Part shown: one piece after another, positions 21,634-33,285 of the stretch
How the letters are laid out: every line of letters begins with the position of its first letter
Numbering within the stretch: the first letter of the stretch is position 1
NCBI GenBank assembly: GCA_963921825.1
Contig: OY997589.1
Span: 73,888,523-73,952,522, forward strand
DNA from: Erodium maritimum
Lineage: Eukaryota; Streptophyta; Magnoliopsida; Geraniales; Geraniaceae
Length of the DNA: 64,000 nt
Reading direction: 5' to 3'
Program-made: the position numbers and the translations under genes
Notes under the pieces: model-generated
Seen by the model: the letters and a program-made list of their open reading frames with translations, nothing else
Database searches by the model: none
What the model was told of the DNA's origin: nothing

Positions 21634-21946
21634 CACCTAAGTATGTATCATTCTCAACTAACTACCCCCAAGTTTAAAAAGGTAGTAAAAACGTTTTAAA
21701 CTTGGTGGTAGTTAGTTGAGAATGATGCATTGAGTGAGATTTTCCCTATTATTATTGTAGTACTATTGTTATACCCTTGAAATGCTGAAAACACACTCAT
21801 GAAAAAATATTTTAAAAATAGGTCCACTAGTTTAACACCCCAAAATTGACAGAGTTAGGTAAAATGAGACTAATAAAACTGAAGGGCTTGTCAAAATTTA
21901 TTAAACTTACGGGTAGTTAGTTGAGAAAGGTTCATACTTAGAGGAG
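21634..21946. mobile_element. MITE-like inverted-repeat element
   Basis: The left end reads ctaagtatgtatcattctca, then actaactaccc. The right end is its inverse (gggtagttagttgagaaagg, then ttcatacttag). A second inverted copy of the same motif sits internally at 21698-21732, so the left third can fold into a hairpin. About 310 bp, AT-rich, no coding sequence. No clear target duplication was found. Confidence 0.65.
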
Positions 21947-22497
21947 TGGGACTTCTTAAGAGCTACCAACTTCTAGCAAGCATTTTCCCAAGGCCCAAGC
22001 TCGTTTTATTCATCTCCACCATCCTTAATGGGATGGGTGTGGTTGGCTACATTAAACCTCCACCAACATAGCATCCTTCTAATGAGGATAGAAATCTTCT
22101 TAGCATCCTTTTCACATATTCAGAAATCATCTGGCCTTGGACCGGTTATCCAATGTAGTGACAGTGACACCTTCTCAAAGAACCAGAACTCCAAGGCAGT
22201 GAGTTTTGATCTATCAAATTTATTTTTGGATTGCAGTTGGACAAGGTAAATGAATTTGATTTATGTGTATATTCTGTTTATGGGTGATTAGTTATTTGAT
22301 AATTCAATGTGAAGGTTGAGGAATTGATGATTCCTACTTGTAATTAGCTAAGGTTTATTAGGCTGATTAGTGTTTCTCGATGTCAGGACATGTGATTAAG
22401 GGATGGGAAGAAAGAATCAAAACCATGAAGAAGGGTGAAAAAACCATCTTCACCATACCTCCTGAGATGGCATATGGGGAAGCTAGATCATCTCTTA

Positions 22498-24744
22498 GAG
22501 CACCCACATCAAGGCGAACCCTGCGAGCGAGGCCGGGGCAGGAGAAGAGGAGGAGGGTTCGGGGTCCAGTCCGGTGTGGCGTGCGAGGCAGGCGAGGCGT
22601 GCGAGGCGGGGGCGTGGGGCAGAAGGGGAAGGGTTCGGGGCAGAGGGGCGCGAGGATTGTTTCTGCCTCGCTGCCCCTCTGCCTCTCTCTCCTCCAGTGG
22701 TGCGCCGACACCTGTCTAAAACGAGAAGAAAAAAAAATAACCGTTGCTGAGCAACGGTTATAAACGGCTACTTCAGTTTTTTTTTTATTAAATACAAATT
22801 ACATTAAAATAATCAATTTTCCAACACTATAAATACTCCTCACCCCATTTCACAAAATCCACACAACAAACTTCATACTCTCTCAACCCTCACTCTCTCG
22901 AATTCATACCGTCTTTGCAAAATCCGATCGATAATGTCAGACGACGATTTCACTCAACCGTCGGAACACCAAGTTTTCAATACTGACGAGGAGGACAACA
23001 CCGATCAAGAAGGGGCGAACACCAATCAACCCGGGGCGAACTACGTACAGATGTTGCAAACCGGTTTCACCCCAACCGGTGGTTGGAACCCTGATATGTT
23101 CAGCCAATACACGAGCTCTGTTTTCGGCCAAGGTAATGATAATTTAATCCATTTTATTAAATAAAGTGTTAATCATTCCATTATCAAAGTCAGCATTTAC
23201 TATGGTTTTACTTTCAATTAAAATATAATTGTCAACGTAGGTGGAATATGACAACCGGTTTACCAACCGGGACAACCGACCTACCCACTGAGACAACCGA
23301 CCTACCAACCGGCCCAACCGTCCAATCTTCCACCGGTGACGGGCGTATTCACACGCCCACTGTTTGACATGGGAATCAACTATTTCGGCCACCAACAATT
23401 CTCAATGCCGGCCTCCACCGGAACCCGACTGTCGTCTACTTCATCCTCAGTGGGACCGAGCACCCGTGAGACTGTAGAAAGGCGAACCAAATGGCCCCCT
23501 GAAGTGGATTTGCTCCTGATCAACGCCTGGCGAAGGACAACGCGCGACCCCATACACGGAACCTCTCAAGATGGGAACACGTTCTGGACCACGGTGAGGA
23601 GGCGCTTGTGCAAAGCTGGGAATTTCTCAATCGATCAGTGGACGGTGCAAGCCGTCAAGAGCCATTTCAACAAAAGTGCAACAAGAGTCAAGCGGTATAT
23701 CGCACTCATGAAGAAGGAGAGGAAAGAGCTAAATCATAGCGGCTGGATTGAAGAAAAGTTTAGGGAGCGGGTGATGGAACAATATCGAATCCACGTCAAG
23801 AATATGAAAAACGAGCCGAATATTTTTAAGCTCCACCATTGGATAGAGCCATTGGAAAACGACGAGAAGTTCTGGGTATCGGAACTCGGCGAAGTCGGGG
23901 TAGTTCGACGACGATTGGACGAGGCTTGCAGTTATAGCAGCACAACCCCGCCCGCTTCACTCCCCACCGACGATGATAATGTCACACATTTAAGTGGTGA
24001 CGAGCAACCAGCAAGAGGCTTAACTTCCTCGTTGGGAGGCTCAACTTCCCCGGTGGGAGGTACAAGTTCCCCAACCCGACGTCCACGATCCCCCATCGTG
24101 GTTCCAAGTTCCCCAATTGGCATGCCGCCTCCACGAGAACGCCCAATTGGCAATAAGGCCGCGAAGAGGAAGGGGAAGAGTTTGTCGGAAAGGGCATCGT
24201 ATGTCATCCAAATGGATCAGGGGAGGTGTGAGAGGGCGAAGCTTGCCGTGAAGATTGACGAGAAAATTGATAAATATATGTAGGAACTTAAAGAAATGAA
24301 GGTTGCAGACACGTCTGATTTCGACCCGGAACAGAAGGAGCAACATTTGGAAATGATGCGTGTATGGATGGATCAAATAAAAAAGCTTCAGAAACAACTC
24401 GACAACGTTAATGGGGAAGACTGATAATGTAATTTTTTTATGTCTTTTTTCTAAGTTATGTATTTTTTTTAATTTGTATTTTATTTTAATGAATTTTTAT
24501 TTCTATTAATGAAATTTTATTTCTATTTTATTTAGTAATTGTCGATTTAAAAATAACGTTAATAATTCAGTTAAAAGCTTAATTAATTACACAGTCAGCA
24601 TTTCTGAAAATCAAGCCCCTTATACAAGCCCCTCTGATGTGCAGTACACTTTTTTTTAGGGGGGCAGAACCCTGAACCCTGCCCAGTCAGCAGAGGGTTC
24701 TGCCTCAGGGTTCAGGGTTCTGCCCCCCACTGATGTGGATGCTC
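22498..24744 (+). mobile_element. PIF/Harbinger element carrying only ORF1
   Basis: The terminal inverted repeats are GAGCACCCACATCA on the left and the inverse of GAGCATCCACATCA on the right, with the 3-bp duplication TTA on both sides (22495-22497 and 24745-24747). TTA/TAA duplications and GAGCATCCAC-like ends are typical of plant PIF/Harbinger elements. Inside is the Myb/SANT-like ORF1 in two exons. No DDE transposase (ORF2) is present, so the element is non-autonomous. Both ends carry GC-rich stretches: aaccctgcgag on the left, and aaccctg repeats on the right at 24668-24731. Confidence 0.88.
22934..24283 (+). pseudogene. Harbinger ORF1 (Myb/SANT-like DNA-binding protein)
   Basis: The first exon starts MSDDDFTQPSEHQVFNTDEE and ends near 23131 (CAAG before GTAATG). 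The second frame includes Q-P-T-Y-Q-P-type repeats, then the SANT-like core: RRTKWPPEVDLLLINAWRRT, FWTTVRRRLCKAG, and SIDQWTVQAVKSHFNKSATR. Pro/Ser-rich repeats (SSPIG, STSPVG) and a basic KRKGKSLSERA block follow. The main frame ends in TAG at 24281-24283; the same frame then continues ELKEMKVADTSDFDPEQKEQ and a coiled-coil-like tail to a stop at 24421, so this TAG looks like a nonsense change of CAG. An in-frame TGA also lies just after the presumed acceptor near 23249. In active pairs this protein helps the transposase bind DNA and enter the nucleus. Confidence 0.75.
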
Positions 24745-24901
24745 TTACTATCCCTTCCAATGCCACTCTTCAGTTCGATGTTGAGTTGCTTTCTTGGTCT
24801 AAGTGTTAAAGGACATTTGCAAGGATGGAGGAATCTTTAAAACCCTTCTTGTTGAAGGGGAGAAGTGGGAAAATCCAAAGGACCTGGATGAAGTATTTGG
24901 T

Positions 24902-25740
24902 AAACTGATCTTGATCCTCCCATCTCACCCTCGTCTGTTAAGATCTTCCATTGGTGCTTTTAGTTCTAAAGGTTTATTTGTTGCTTTTACTGATCGGACT
25001 TCATTTGGGGATATAGCAAATAATGAATTTAGTTCGGATTGTAATGCATGGCTGTTTAATCGTCATTCACATCCGTATTTGATATGTATTGGCGACAAAT
25101 TGCATTGCTGTGTTTGGTATATCATGTCTACAAATTGTGAGATTGACTGAAATAATGCAAGTGACGTGAATCTTCTAAATGCATTACTATCTCTTGCCTG
25201 CATGAATTTTTGTTTGAGTATGTCATGAGATTGAATTCGAGGTGTCATTATCAGCCAAAAGAGTGGGGAATTGAGAAGTAATATGAAACAGTGAGTAAAT
25301 AGAGAAATGAGCAGTGACAAGAGTGAGATTGGACTTTGATTTGTGTGTTTTGGACTGAAATAATTGACTGGTATACGTGCAGGTCTTGAGCAAACTCAAG
25401 GCCTCTATCGGAGCCCCAGCTGTTCACGGTCGCTTGCCCACTCGCCAATGTCCTCGCCTTCCCGTGCGTGAACCTATTAGATGCTAAATGGGTTGAAGAT
25501 TGTCCGACGAAGGTTACAACTTACACTATTCTTTTTTATCTAGATCAATGGAACGTTTGGATTGTGATTATAACTTGAAGATCATGGAGTTTTGAGAATG
25601 TTTTGATTATGTTATCGGAATGACAATTTTGTTTGTCATCTATTATTTATGTCATCCTCTCGAACGTTTCCCTACCTTTATCACTCTTGAACAGTATAAC
25701 TAGCAATTTGTTAACGCAACACTTCTATGTAAGTTGTCTG
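24902..25740. other. intron-like and spacer sequence after FKBP fragment
   Basis: Follows the FKBP donor site. A short GC-richer patch at 25380-25490, preceded by gtgcag, could be another exon scrap (QVLSKLKASIGAPAVHGRLP in one frame), but I do not recognise it. Confidence 0.35.
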
Positions 25741-25749
25741 TTAACAGTC

Positions 25750-25957
25750 TCTGGCGGAGCCACATGGGCCCGGGAAGAGCACGTGACACCCCTCATTTTT
25801 TTTTTTCAAAAAACTTGTACTTGTTTTTTGTTTTTTTATTCTTCACAAACACCCCTTAATTATTTGTAGTTGTGTCCCCTTTAATTTTTTTTTTACCGTC
25901 AAGAATTATCATTGAGAATATCGGGTGCCCCTCACTGAGAAAACTGGCTCCACCATA
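25750..25957. mobile_element. short MITE-like repeat
   Basis: The left end ctggcggagccac and the right end tggctccaccat are imperfect inverses of each other. The matching inner blocks cacgtgacacccctc and gggtgcccctcactga lie near each end. About 208 bp with T-runs. No target duplication was identified, so the class is open. Confidence 0.4.
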
Positions 25958-25966
25958 TAATAGATT

Positions 25967-27326
25967 TTAAAGGAATACAAGGCTATACATTATAATTCAG
26001 AAGAGAATAACGTCAAGAAAAACAAGCCATAACATTATGGGGCGAATAAAACAGATATTAAAATAAAAGCTCATTGGTCGAAATGCTTCACTGGGCTGTC
26101 TAGAAGGTGATACTGCAATAGCGTCCAAAGAAACCAGTACAACGAATCTAAACGGGAAGTTAGGGTAGAGCGCCCCCTTTCCGGATGATTGACACCGAAA
26201 CTCGGAAAGTGCTCCAGAAACAAACTACGGTAGTGGTCGTGACCACATGAACAATCGCTGAAGCACGAGAGTGACGGTGTGGACAATCCTGTAACCAGGG
26301 ACTGTAATGGCTCGATTGGACTAAGCATCCTCCTGAGAAATCAGTTGACGTCGTCCCCCTGATGATAATGATGGCCTTTAAAAACGTAAAATTGCTGATT
26401 TCCGATATGGTAGAAGAATGTCGCACCGATACTTGGTGGAGCCGATGCTACCCTACGTCCAGTGAGGCGCTATTATGGGCGAACCCCCCACTGGACCACG
26501 AGGTCCTCATTGATCAAGGCGAGGGTACGCTCCGCCCCTCGCCAGTTGGACTGTCAATCCAATGGACCCCACAAGTCCCTATGAGTCAATGCTCAAGATT
26601 CGCATCGGACTCAAAAACATCTGAGCACTAACAACAGATAGGTACATCTTGTCGCCAACTAAGAAACAGGTCCCTACGATACCTGTCGTCACTGCAAACA
26701 AACGCACAACAATTGCGGATCGAATCATTGGCCGACTAAACCCGCTGCCTCCAATCTGTCCGCCGCCATTGTTGTCGTTGTTGCCTTGCCCGTCGGGTAA
26801 AGACGAGAAAGTATCCCCCGCCGCCCTCGAGACCGGGCACAAACCCCACCCACCTCCGCTCAACCCCACGCCACTACGATCTAGCCACCCACGATCACAA
26901 AGATCCTCGACTGCAGAACCACGACTGAAATCTTCGATCTCAGCTACCAACAAACGAACATATCGGCTCCTCCATGGCAACCATGTTCGAAGGTAACCTG
27001 CATCGGTCCACGCTATCACCGTGCCTTTCCGTAATCCTTGCCTCCCCCGACACGACGAAGTAGGTGGTGCAAACACCACCACCACCGATGGCCGATCTAC
27101 CCTCTCTCCTTTTGTCAGGCCGTTCATGCAAAATCCCCTTACATTTGTGCAAAAACCAGAGCCAAACCTAGTACCAAAACCAGCTCCTTTTCACAAGTCG
27201 AACCTCCACTCCCTTGAAAGCTCCATGGTGATTGATCACCAAAAGCAATGGTGATTCACCAGAATGATATGGCGGCGACTGAAACCAAGCCATAGCCGCC
27301 GCTCCTCAGAGAAACAGGCCGTTATT
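25967..27326 (-). mobile_element. defective LINE-like retroposon, minus strand
   Basis: A GC-rich 1360-bp block is flanked by the 12-mer atataatagatt (25955-25966 and 27327-27338), a plausible target-site duplication. On the minus strand it starts aataacggcctgtttctctg, resembling the 5' leaders of other LINE copies here, and ends gtattcctttaaa with only a weak A tail. The longest minus-strand frame (26579-27127) has no recognisable domain. No reverse transcriptase is present. The call rests on the flank, the base composition and similarity of style to 27763-29694. Confidence 0.45.
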
Positions 27327-27338
27327 ATATAATAGATT

Positions 27339-27747
27339 GTATGAGACAATTTATATTTTGTTTTACATTTATTATTTCATTGATGGTGATCAAGGTTGTA
27401 AAAAACGTTAGGCACTAGTTAGGCGGGAAGGGGTCTTAGGCGGTAGGCGGGAATTAATCAGAATATTATTTTATTATTATTTATTATATATTATATAAAA
27501 ATATATTAATAATATCAAACATTAAATATATTTTAAAAAACATAAATATTCTACTAAATTGACAACATCATATGATTATCAATAGAATGTCAATAATATG
27601 GCTATCAACTCAATTAATACAAACTTGTGCAGTTTTTATGTTTTGAAAATACTAAAAAAAATTAATAGTATGAATCAAACTTGGGATGTAACACTTGGAC
27701 AAAGTGTATTCTGCCAAATCAATTAGCATATTTTTATTGTTTCACTT
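27339..27747. other. AT-rich spacer
   Basis: No gene. A GC-rich motif at 27388-27456 (gttaggcactagttaggcgg, then a second ggcggtaggcgg) stands out from the AT-rich background and may be a transposon end, but no partner was found. Confidence 0.35.
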
Positions 27748-27762
27748 AGTTTGTAGAATGTT

Positions 27763-29694
27763 TTTTTAGTAGAAATTTTTTTTATAAATAAAACCTCTTT
27801 TGAGGTAAAAGAGGAGAAGAACAGGCCAACAAGGGCACAAAAGGACGAGACCCTTAGATGGTCATATTCCACCTATAAGGGAGATCAACTACAACAAAAG
27901 ACAAATAAACGAAAATACAACCCCAAGACAAGACCACAAGAAGAGGCACCAAGTACAACATGCAAAGAAGGTGCAGAAAACAAGAGCTGCTAACAAGGGC
28001 AGACCACAAGAAAGGCCACCAAGAACAACAAACACCCTTGAACGACTGGGCAACACGGCAGTCACCAAACCAGAGTTGGCCACCAAGAAGAGCAGACAAT
28101 CCAGAAAAACTGAAAACCGAATCAGAGTTGAACCAAACTCCCTGTATCATTAATAACACTCAATCCTAGAGAGAGAGAGAGTACTAACAACGCCGGTGGC
28201 CAGGACCACGATCGACAGATACAGTATCAATGAAAAATCACTAAGACACATTACACCCAACAAATAAAGCGATAGGCTTCAGACGAAGGAACAGTCTTAA
28301 GGACTCGCCGGCGGCCAACACCAACACCTAATACCGGTGAGCTCGAACACCAAACAGTGGGTCGAGAAGAAGCGAAGCCAATCGAATTAAATGGAAGGGT
28401 AGTGAGGGAGAGGAATTACCAAACAGTGATCAGAATCCAGCAAGTCGCATACAGAGTCCAGGCAGTATCCGGAAGGTTGAAGCACCAGAAGCAACTAGAG
28501 AAGCTCAACAACGATCCACACCCGCTAGACTGTAGAAACGCGTCCCACGATCTGAGAAGGAACTAGTCACCTCCAGAGACCCGAGAGAAGGTTCACCTTC
28601 AAAACCGCTAAGACGAGTCAAGGCAGACGAAGAAGCTCGCACTCAGCCCTCCGAAACCTAAATTCGGTAAACACCGAATAGAGGCCCAAAAAGGCGGACC
28701 GGTATTTCTACTGAGTACAAGCTCTGAACTCCAAGCTGGCAGCAGCACATCAAAACTCGTGAGAAGCTTAAACTGAAAAGCAAGTTGAGCGTTCCGAAAC
28801 CAAAGCAGGTAACCCCTCACAGACAACAATAAGGACCCGAAGGGGAACGCTTGTAATAATACCGAGCTCGATCCAAGGCAGACTCCAACAGAAAGAACTC
28901 TGAAACCAGCTGAAGAGCAAGAAACTAGGCCTGGCCCAAGTCCAAACCCAGGCCCAGATACAGACCTTGTGGCCCAAACCCAGACCCAGATATTCCCGAC
29001 CTGTTGAGCCCAACCTGGTAGACCCGAGCCGCGATAATGGGCCAAACTGTTCCGGTTCAGCCCTATCCGGTTCCAAAAAAAACAACTCCCAAACCTGACG
29101 CCCCAGACCTCCACCCGAAGCAGTCGCCCCAACCTCCAACCACACAGCACCAACCGGCGAGCAAGCAAGCGGAAATCCGACGAGCAACTCCATCCGGCTA
29201 CCGGCGAGTAACTCCCTCCGGCATGCAAAGAACTCCGTCGAACTAGAAGCCAGGCGAGACTGAGAGCACCGACAGCGAACACAAGGCCAACTCCGGCATA
29301 AGAACGCGAGTTGCCAGGCTAACTGCGGCCAAAGAACACAAATAACCAGGCCAACAGATCTGGCCACAACCGACAAAGCCGACCAAAGAGAAGAACAGAT
29401 GACCGACCGAGCTGATGAGCTCCGAGAAAGAAGGCCCAGGCGGGCTCTGAAGAAAAAGGGTCGGACCTATAGAAAACCGAAGAGCAACCGAGCCGAGAAG
29501 CTACAATAGAAGAAGGGAGGGGGAGAGAGGGTGAAGAGGGCACCACCGGCGATGTCTAAGGCCGGAGCCGGAGACGCCGCCTGCGGGAAAGGGCTTGACA
29601 GATGAGGCGGCTAGGGTTTGTAGAGAGGTTTTGAATACGTATAAGGCAACTTGATTGAGAGCTCGAAGATTCGAGGTGTTGCTGGTGTGGGTAC
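27763..29694 (-). mobile_element. defective LINE-like retroposon with 15-bp TSD
   Basis: The 15-mer AGTTTGTAGAATGTT flanks the block perfectly (27748-27762 and 29695-29709). On the minus strand the 3' end reads ccaaaaagaggttttattta-type sequence (cctcaaaagaggttttattt) followed by a short A run. The 5' end reads caaaccctagccgcctcatc, like LINE leaders. The 1932-bp body is GC-rich, with minus-strand open frames of 202-224 codons (28608-29376) that show no endonuclease or RT motif. It is therefore a non-autonomous, internally deleted LINE or related retroposon. Confidence 0.7.
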
Positions 29695-29709
29695 AGTTTG
29701 TAGAATGTT

Positions 29710-30033
29710 AGAAACTGTTTTTTTTAAATTATGAATCTGATCCGACACTTGGCTGGCCCGCTCAATTAATCGGCTAGACGATGATGACTCGCCAAATCAA
29801 AGTTTAATCGATCATATTCCACTTAAACAACTTGATGCCCCCTAAAAAGATAAATCTGATCGATCTAGCTCAAGCAAGAATTTTTACAATATTGATGGTG
29901 AGAGGAAAAATCAAATAGAAACCACTTCTTAACGTAAAAACTGTGTGAACCAATCCAAGTCATTCATTTTAAGAATGGATGGATGAGATGCAATTGATTT
30001 GTTGACTGCAAAAAAACGGCACTTTTTAGTAAT
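29710..30033. other. AT-rich spacer
   Basis: No gene or repeat structure that I can support. Confidence 0.5.
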
Positions 30034-30965
30034 GGGTAAGGGTCTTTTAGTAAAACCATCATATATTTTTTTTTACCAATTCACTAATTTAATTTTTCCC
30101 GCTTCGTTTGAACTCCGATTGGCTTCAAACTTGCGCCATTAGTTTTGTTTTTTCAAGGGCTTTCTATCAAGATCAGTCATGAATATATTTTGAAGCACGA
30201 AAAAAAAAATTATTTTCGGGGTTGATTTAAAAAAAAAAGTTAAGTCAGGGTAATTTTTATCAACACTATACACTGGGTTTATCAACACTATACACTAGAT
30301 TTATGAACACTATACACTGGATTTATCACCTCATTTTCCAAAATCGAACATGATTTTTATTACATCATCAGATGCTTTTTTTATGAACAATAAGCACTAG
30401 TTTTATCAACACTAAGCACTATGTTTATCATTAAATTACATGTGTTTTTATCATCTCATCACATGTTTTTTATCAACACTAAACTCTAGGTTATCACTCT
30501 TATTTCGGGGCTGATTTAAAAAAAAAGTTAAGTCTGTGTAATTTTTATCAACACAATACACTGGGTTTATCAACACTATACACTGGGTTTATCAACACTG
30601 AACACCAGTTTTATCACCTCATTTTCCAAAATCAAACATGATTTTTATCACATCATCACATGTTTGTTTATGAACACTAAGCACTAGTTTTATCAACACT
30701 AAACACTATGTTTATCATTAAATTACATGTGTTTTTATCATCTCATCACATATTTTTTTATATCAACACTAAACTCTAGGTTATCACCCTTATTTCGGGG
30801 CTGATTTAAAAAAAAGTTAAGTCTGTGTAATTTTATCAACACTATACACTGGGTTTATCAACACTATATGTAAAGACCGGCTAAATTAAAAGAAGCAAAG
30901 TATCAAATTTTATCGTCTTGAAACGTCGAGGTTGGAAAATCGAGTTGAAATTGGTGATCGTTTGC

Positions 30966-31022
30966 GAAAGAAAAAGAAAAGAAAAGAAAAAGAAAAGAAA
31001 AGAAAAAGAAAAGAAAAAAAAG
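30966..31022 (+). repeat. purine microsatellite (AAAAG/AAAAAG)n
   Basis: A run of gaaaag and gaaaaag units just upstream of the predicted LTR promoter. Confidence 0.9.
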
Positions 31023-31136
31023 GAAGTCAGACCAGGCCAGGCCGAGCAGGCCCCAGTCAAGCCCCGGTTTGGGCCGTGCGGCCCACTTCGCCAGGCCCGT
31101 GTGCCAGGCCAGAAGCCCAGGCCCGGTTGTGAGCTC

Positions 31137-31148
31137 GTGTATAAGAGG
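31137..31148 (+). promoter_or_regulatory. predicted TATA box of the solo LTR
   Basis: The sequence gtgtataagagg lies at the boundary between a mixed-composition U3 and a GC-rich leader, where LTR transcription would be expected to start about 25-30 bp downstream. Confidence 0.5.
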
Positions 31149-32734
31149 GATTGTTTGGGTCTGAAACCCTAAATCCTCTCCTCCTTCCCCCCGCAGCCGA
31201 ACCCGATTCCCTCCTCACTCCTTCTTCTTCGTCTTCTTCGAGCCTCGGCCGACCCCTCCCCTCGCCATCTCATCTCGCCGGAAACCGACCACGCCGCCCC
31301 GTCTCCTTCCCTCTCCGTCCAGTCACCGAGCCCCTCCATCTCCGGCCACTTCTCTCTACGCACCAGCCGCTGCCCGAGACCACCGCCGCCGTCTCCTCCA
31401 TCCGATTCACGACCACCGAGCCGCCGCCGTCCTTTCCCCTCCACGCCCGTGACCGCCGGAGCCACCGCCGTGGGCGAGGTCACCGAGGGCGTTGTGCTCT
31501 GCCTCGAGACCGAGAACGTGGAGGCCGCCGTGAAGAAGGCCGTGCACCGCCGGTGCCATCCCGGCCGTCTCCGCCGCCGGCCGTTTTCTTCCGTCGCCGT
31601 CCCACCACCGGAAGGCTCAGCCGAGCCATCACCGTCGCAGATCCGTCAAGTCGTTCACCGGTCTCGTCCGGATCCGAGGCGAACCGCCGTGCTCCGCCGC
31701 TCCAGCAGCCACCGTCCACCACTGAAACGGTGAGCCCCACCGCTGTGAGGTTTTGGCCGGCCGGACTCGAAACCCGTGCCTCTCCTTCCCGTTGTTTCCT
31801 TCTGTCTCAACTGTTAAAAATGTTGTTTTGTATTTTGTTCTGGACTCAAATCTTCGATGTAAAATGGGGGAAAATGAAAAGTTTATTGATTGGAAGCAGT
31901 TATGTTTTGTTCGATTTACTTTACGGTTGGTGTTAGATCGATTTAGAAGCAAACCAAAACAAGGATTTTAAAGCTGTAAGTTTAAGGAAACTGGGCTTTA
32001 AAAACGAGAATCAGCTTTGGGAAAATCAAAACGGTTTTAAACTAAAAAGGGTTAAAATCAGATTTAAACAAAAACGGGCGTTTTGAAAAGAACTAGTAAT
32101 TTGAATGTGAATAAACCAATCTGTGATCGGATTTTAGAAAGGCGTGGATCGACTAAACCGAACGTTAAATCGGACCTTGAACAGGATAATAGCGGAACAA
32201 TGAATCAGACCTCGGGAAGCCTCGACATCCGTGTATTGGGACCCGTGCCTCGATATTTTCCCTCGGGAACATGCACCGGTTTCGGTACGCGGATGTTCAA
32301 ACCCGATTCATTGTAATCCCGCTCGAGTTTAAAAGACAAATGTCGGATTTAAACTGAACAAATCATATCTTTAACTTAACGGTGGAACCGGGTTTAATTT
32401 ATGGCTTTCGTGTTATTTTTAGCGTCCGGCTTCGATCGAAGTGAAGCCCGGAGGTAGCGAGCCAGAACGTCAACAGCTAGGAAGCGTAGCGGGTGCTCTT
32501 CGGTTGAGGTAGGGAAAAGTAGCCGGATCTCGGCCCTGACTAGGGAAAGTTAACAGTAGAAATGCATGTGACACTGAGGTGTCGTGGGTTGAGTAGGTTA
32601 GCGAATATTAGGATTGCATGATACGGGATCGTAGTAATTATTGGAATTGCATGATACGGGATCGTAGCGATTATGAGAAAAGAATGTGACACTTAGTAGT
32701 GTCGTAGGAGCAGAGAACTTAGCGTTAATTGATT

Positions 32735-32885
32735 TACTGGAGGCATATGACCATGCCCGGAGGTTGTTTGTGAACTTGTTGATATTAGAAGTATTGGAGG
32801 CATATGATCATGCCCGGAGGTTGATTGTGAAACTGTTGATATTAGGACTGTTGGAGGCTTGGGTTAAGCCGGAGGTTGATTGTGT
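32735..32885 (+). repeat. ~60-bp repeat in solo LTR, about 2.5 copies
   Basis: Units of the form ggaggcatatgaccatgccc followed by ggaggttg.ttgtgaa..tgttgatatta. Confidence 0.65.
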
Positions 32886-32894
32886 AGTTTGGCG

Positions 32895-33085
32895 TCTTGG
32901 GTGGCCTTGAGAGCCCGTGTTAATTGTTGTCGAGTTTGGGTGGCCTTGAGAGCCTGTGTTAATTGTTGTTGAGTTTGGGTGGCCTTGAGAGCCCGTGTTA
33001 ATTGTTGTTGAGTTTGGGTGGCCTTGAGAGCCCGTGTTAATTGTTGTTGAGTTTGGGTGGCATTGAGAGCTCGTGTTGTTTATTG
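32895..33085 (+). repeat. 39-bp minisatellite in solo LTR, about five copies
   Basis: Units of the form gagtttgggtggccttgaga followed by gcccgtgttaattgttgtt; the inner copies are nearly identical. Confidence 0.8.
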
Positions 33086-33285
33086 CTGAGTCTTGGGTGG
33101 CCATGAGAGCCCGTATGGTCTTTTGGTGTTTTGGGTGGCAGTGAGTGCCTGTGGGGCTGTTGAGTCCGAGGTTTGCTGTTGAGGTGTCTTGAGTGGCCTT
33201 GAGTGCCTGTTTGTTGAACTTGCTTGTGTTTGTGGTTGTGTTTGCCCGAACCGACTGTGTGTCGGGGAGTGGTGTGGATTTTGGC

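Larger units (their letters stand above)
22387..24899 (+). pseudogene. FKBP62-like immunophilin fragment, split by a Harbinger element
   Basis: An acceptor at 22385-22386 opens GHVIKGWEERIKTMKKGEKT followed by IFTIPPEMAYGEARSSL, the C-terminal half of an FKBP peptidyl-prolyl isomerase domain. The frame is then cut by the 2247-bp element at 22498-24744. After removal of the element and one TTA it continues seamlessly as TIPSNATLQFDVELLSW (from about 24745). Two single-base insertions at 24797-24812 break the frame. The next residues, KDICKDGGIFKTLLVEGEKW and ENPKDLDEVF, match the start of the second FKBP domain of plant FKBP62/65 (ROF1/2). A donor GT follows at 24900-24901. It is a dead two-domain-junction fragment, lacking the first half, the TPR region and the calmodulin-binding tail. 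Confidence 0.85.

Noticed and set aside
26579..27127. A 182-codon minus-strand frame
   Set aside because: No domain and inside a probable defective retroposon; composition explains the open frame.
28608..29376. Overlapping minus-strand frames of 202 and 224 codons
   Set aside because: Inside a retroposon; hydrophobic, low-complexity translations in two frames with no recognisable motif. Treated as non-coding body.
31151..31936. A 261-codon Pro/Ser/Arg-rich open frame
   Set aside because: It lies in the GC-rich leader of the solo LTR directly after a TATA-like box. High GC lowers stop frequency on all frames here, and no domain is visible.
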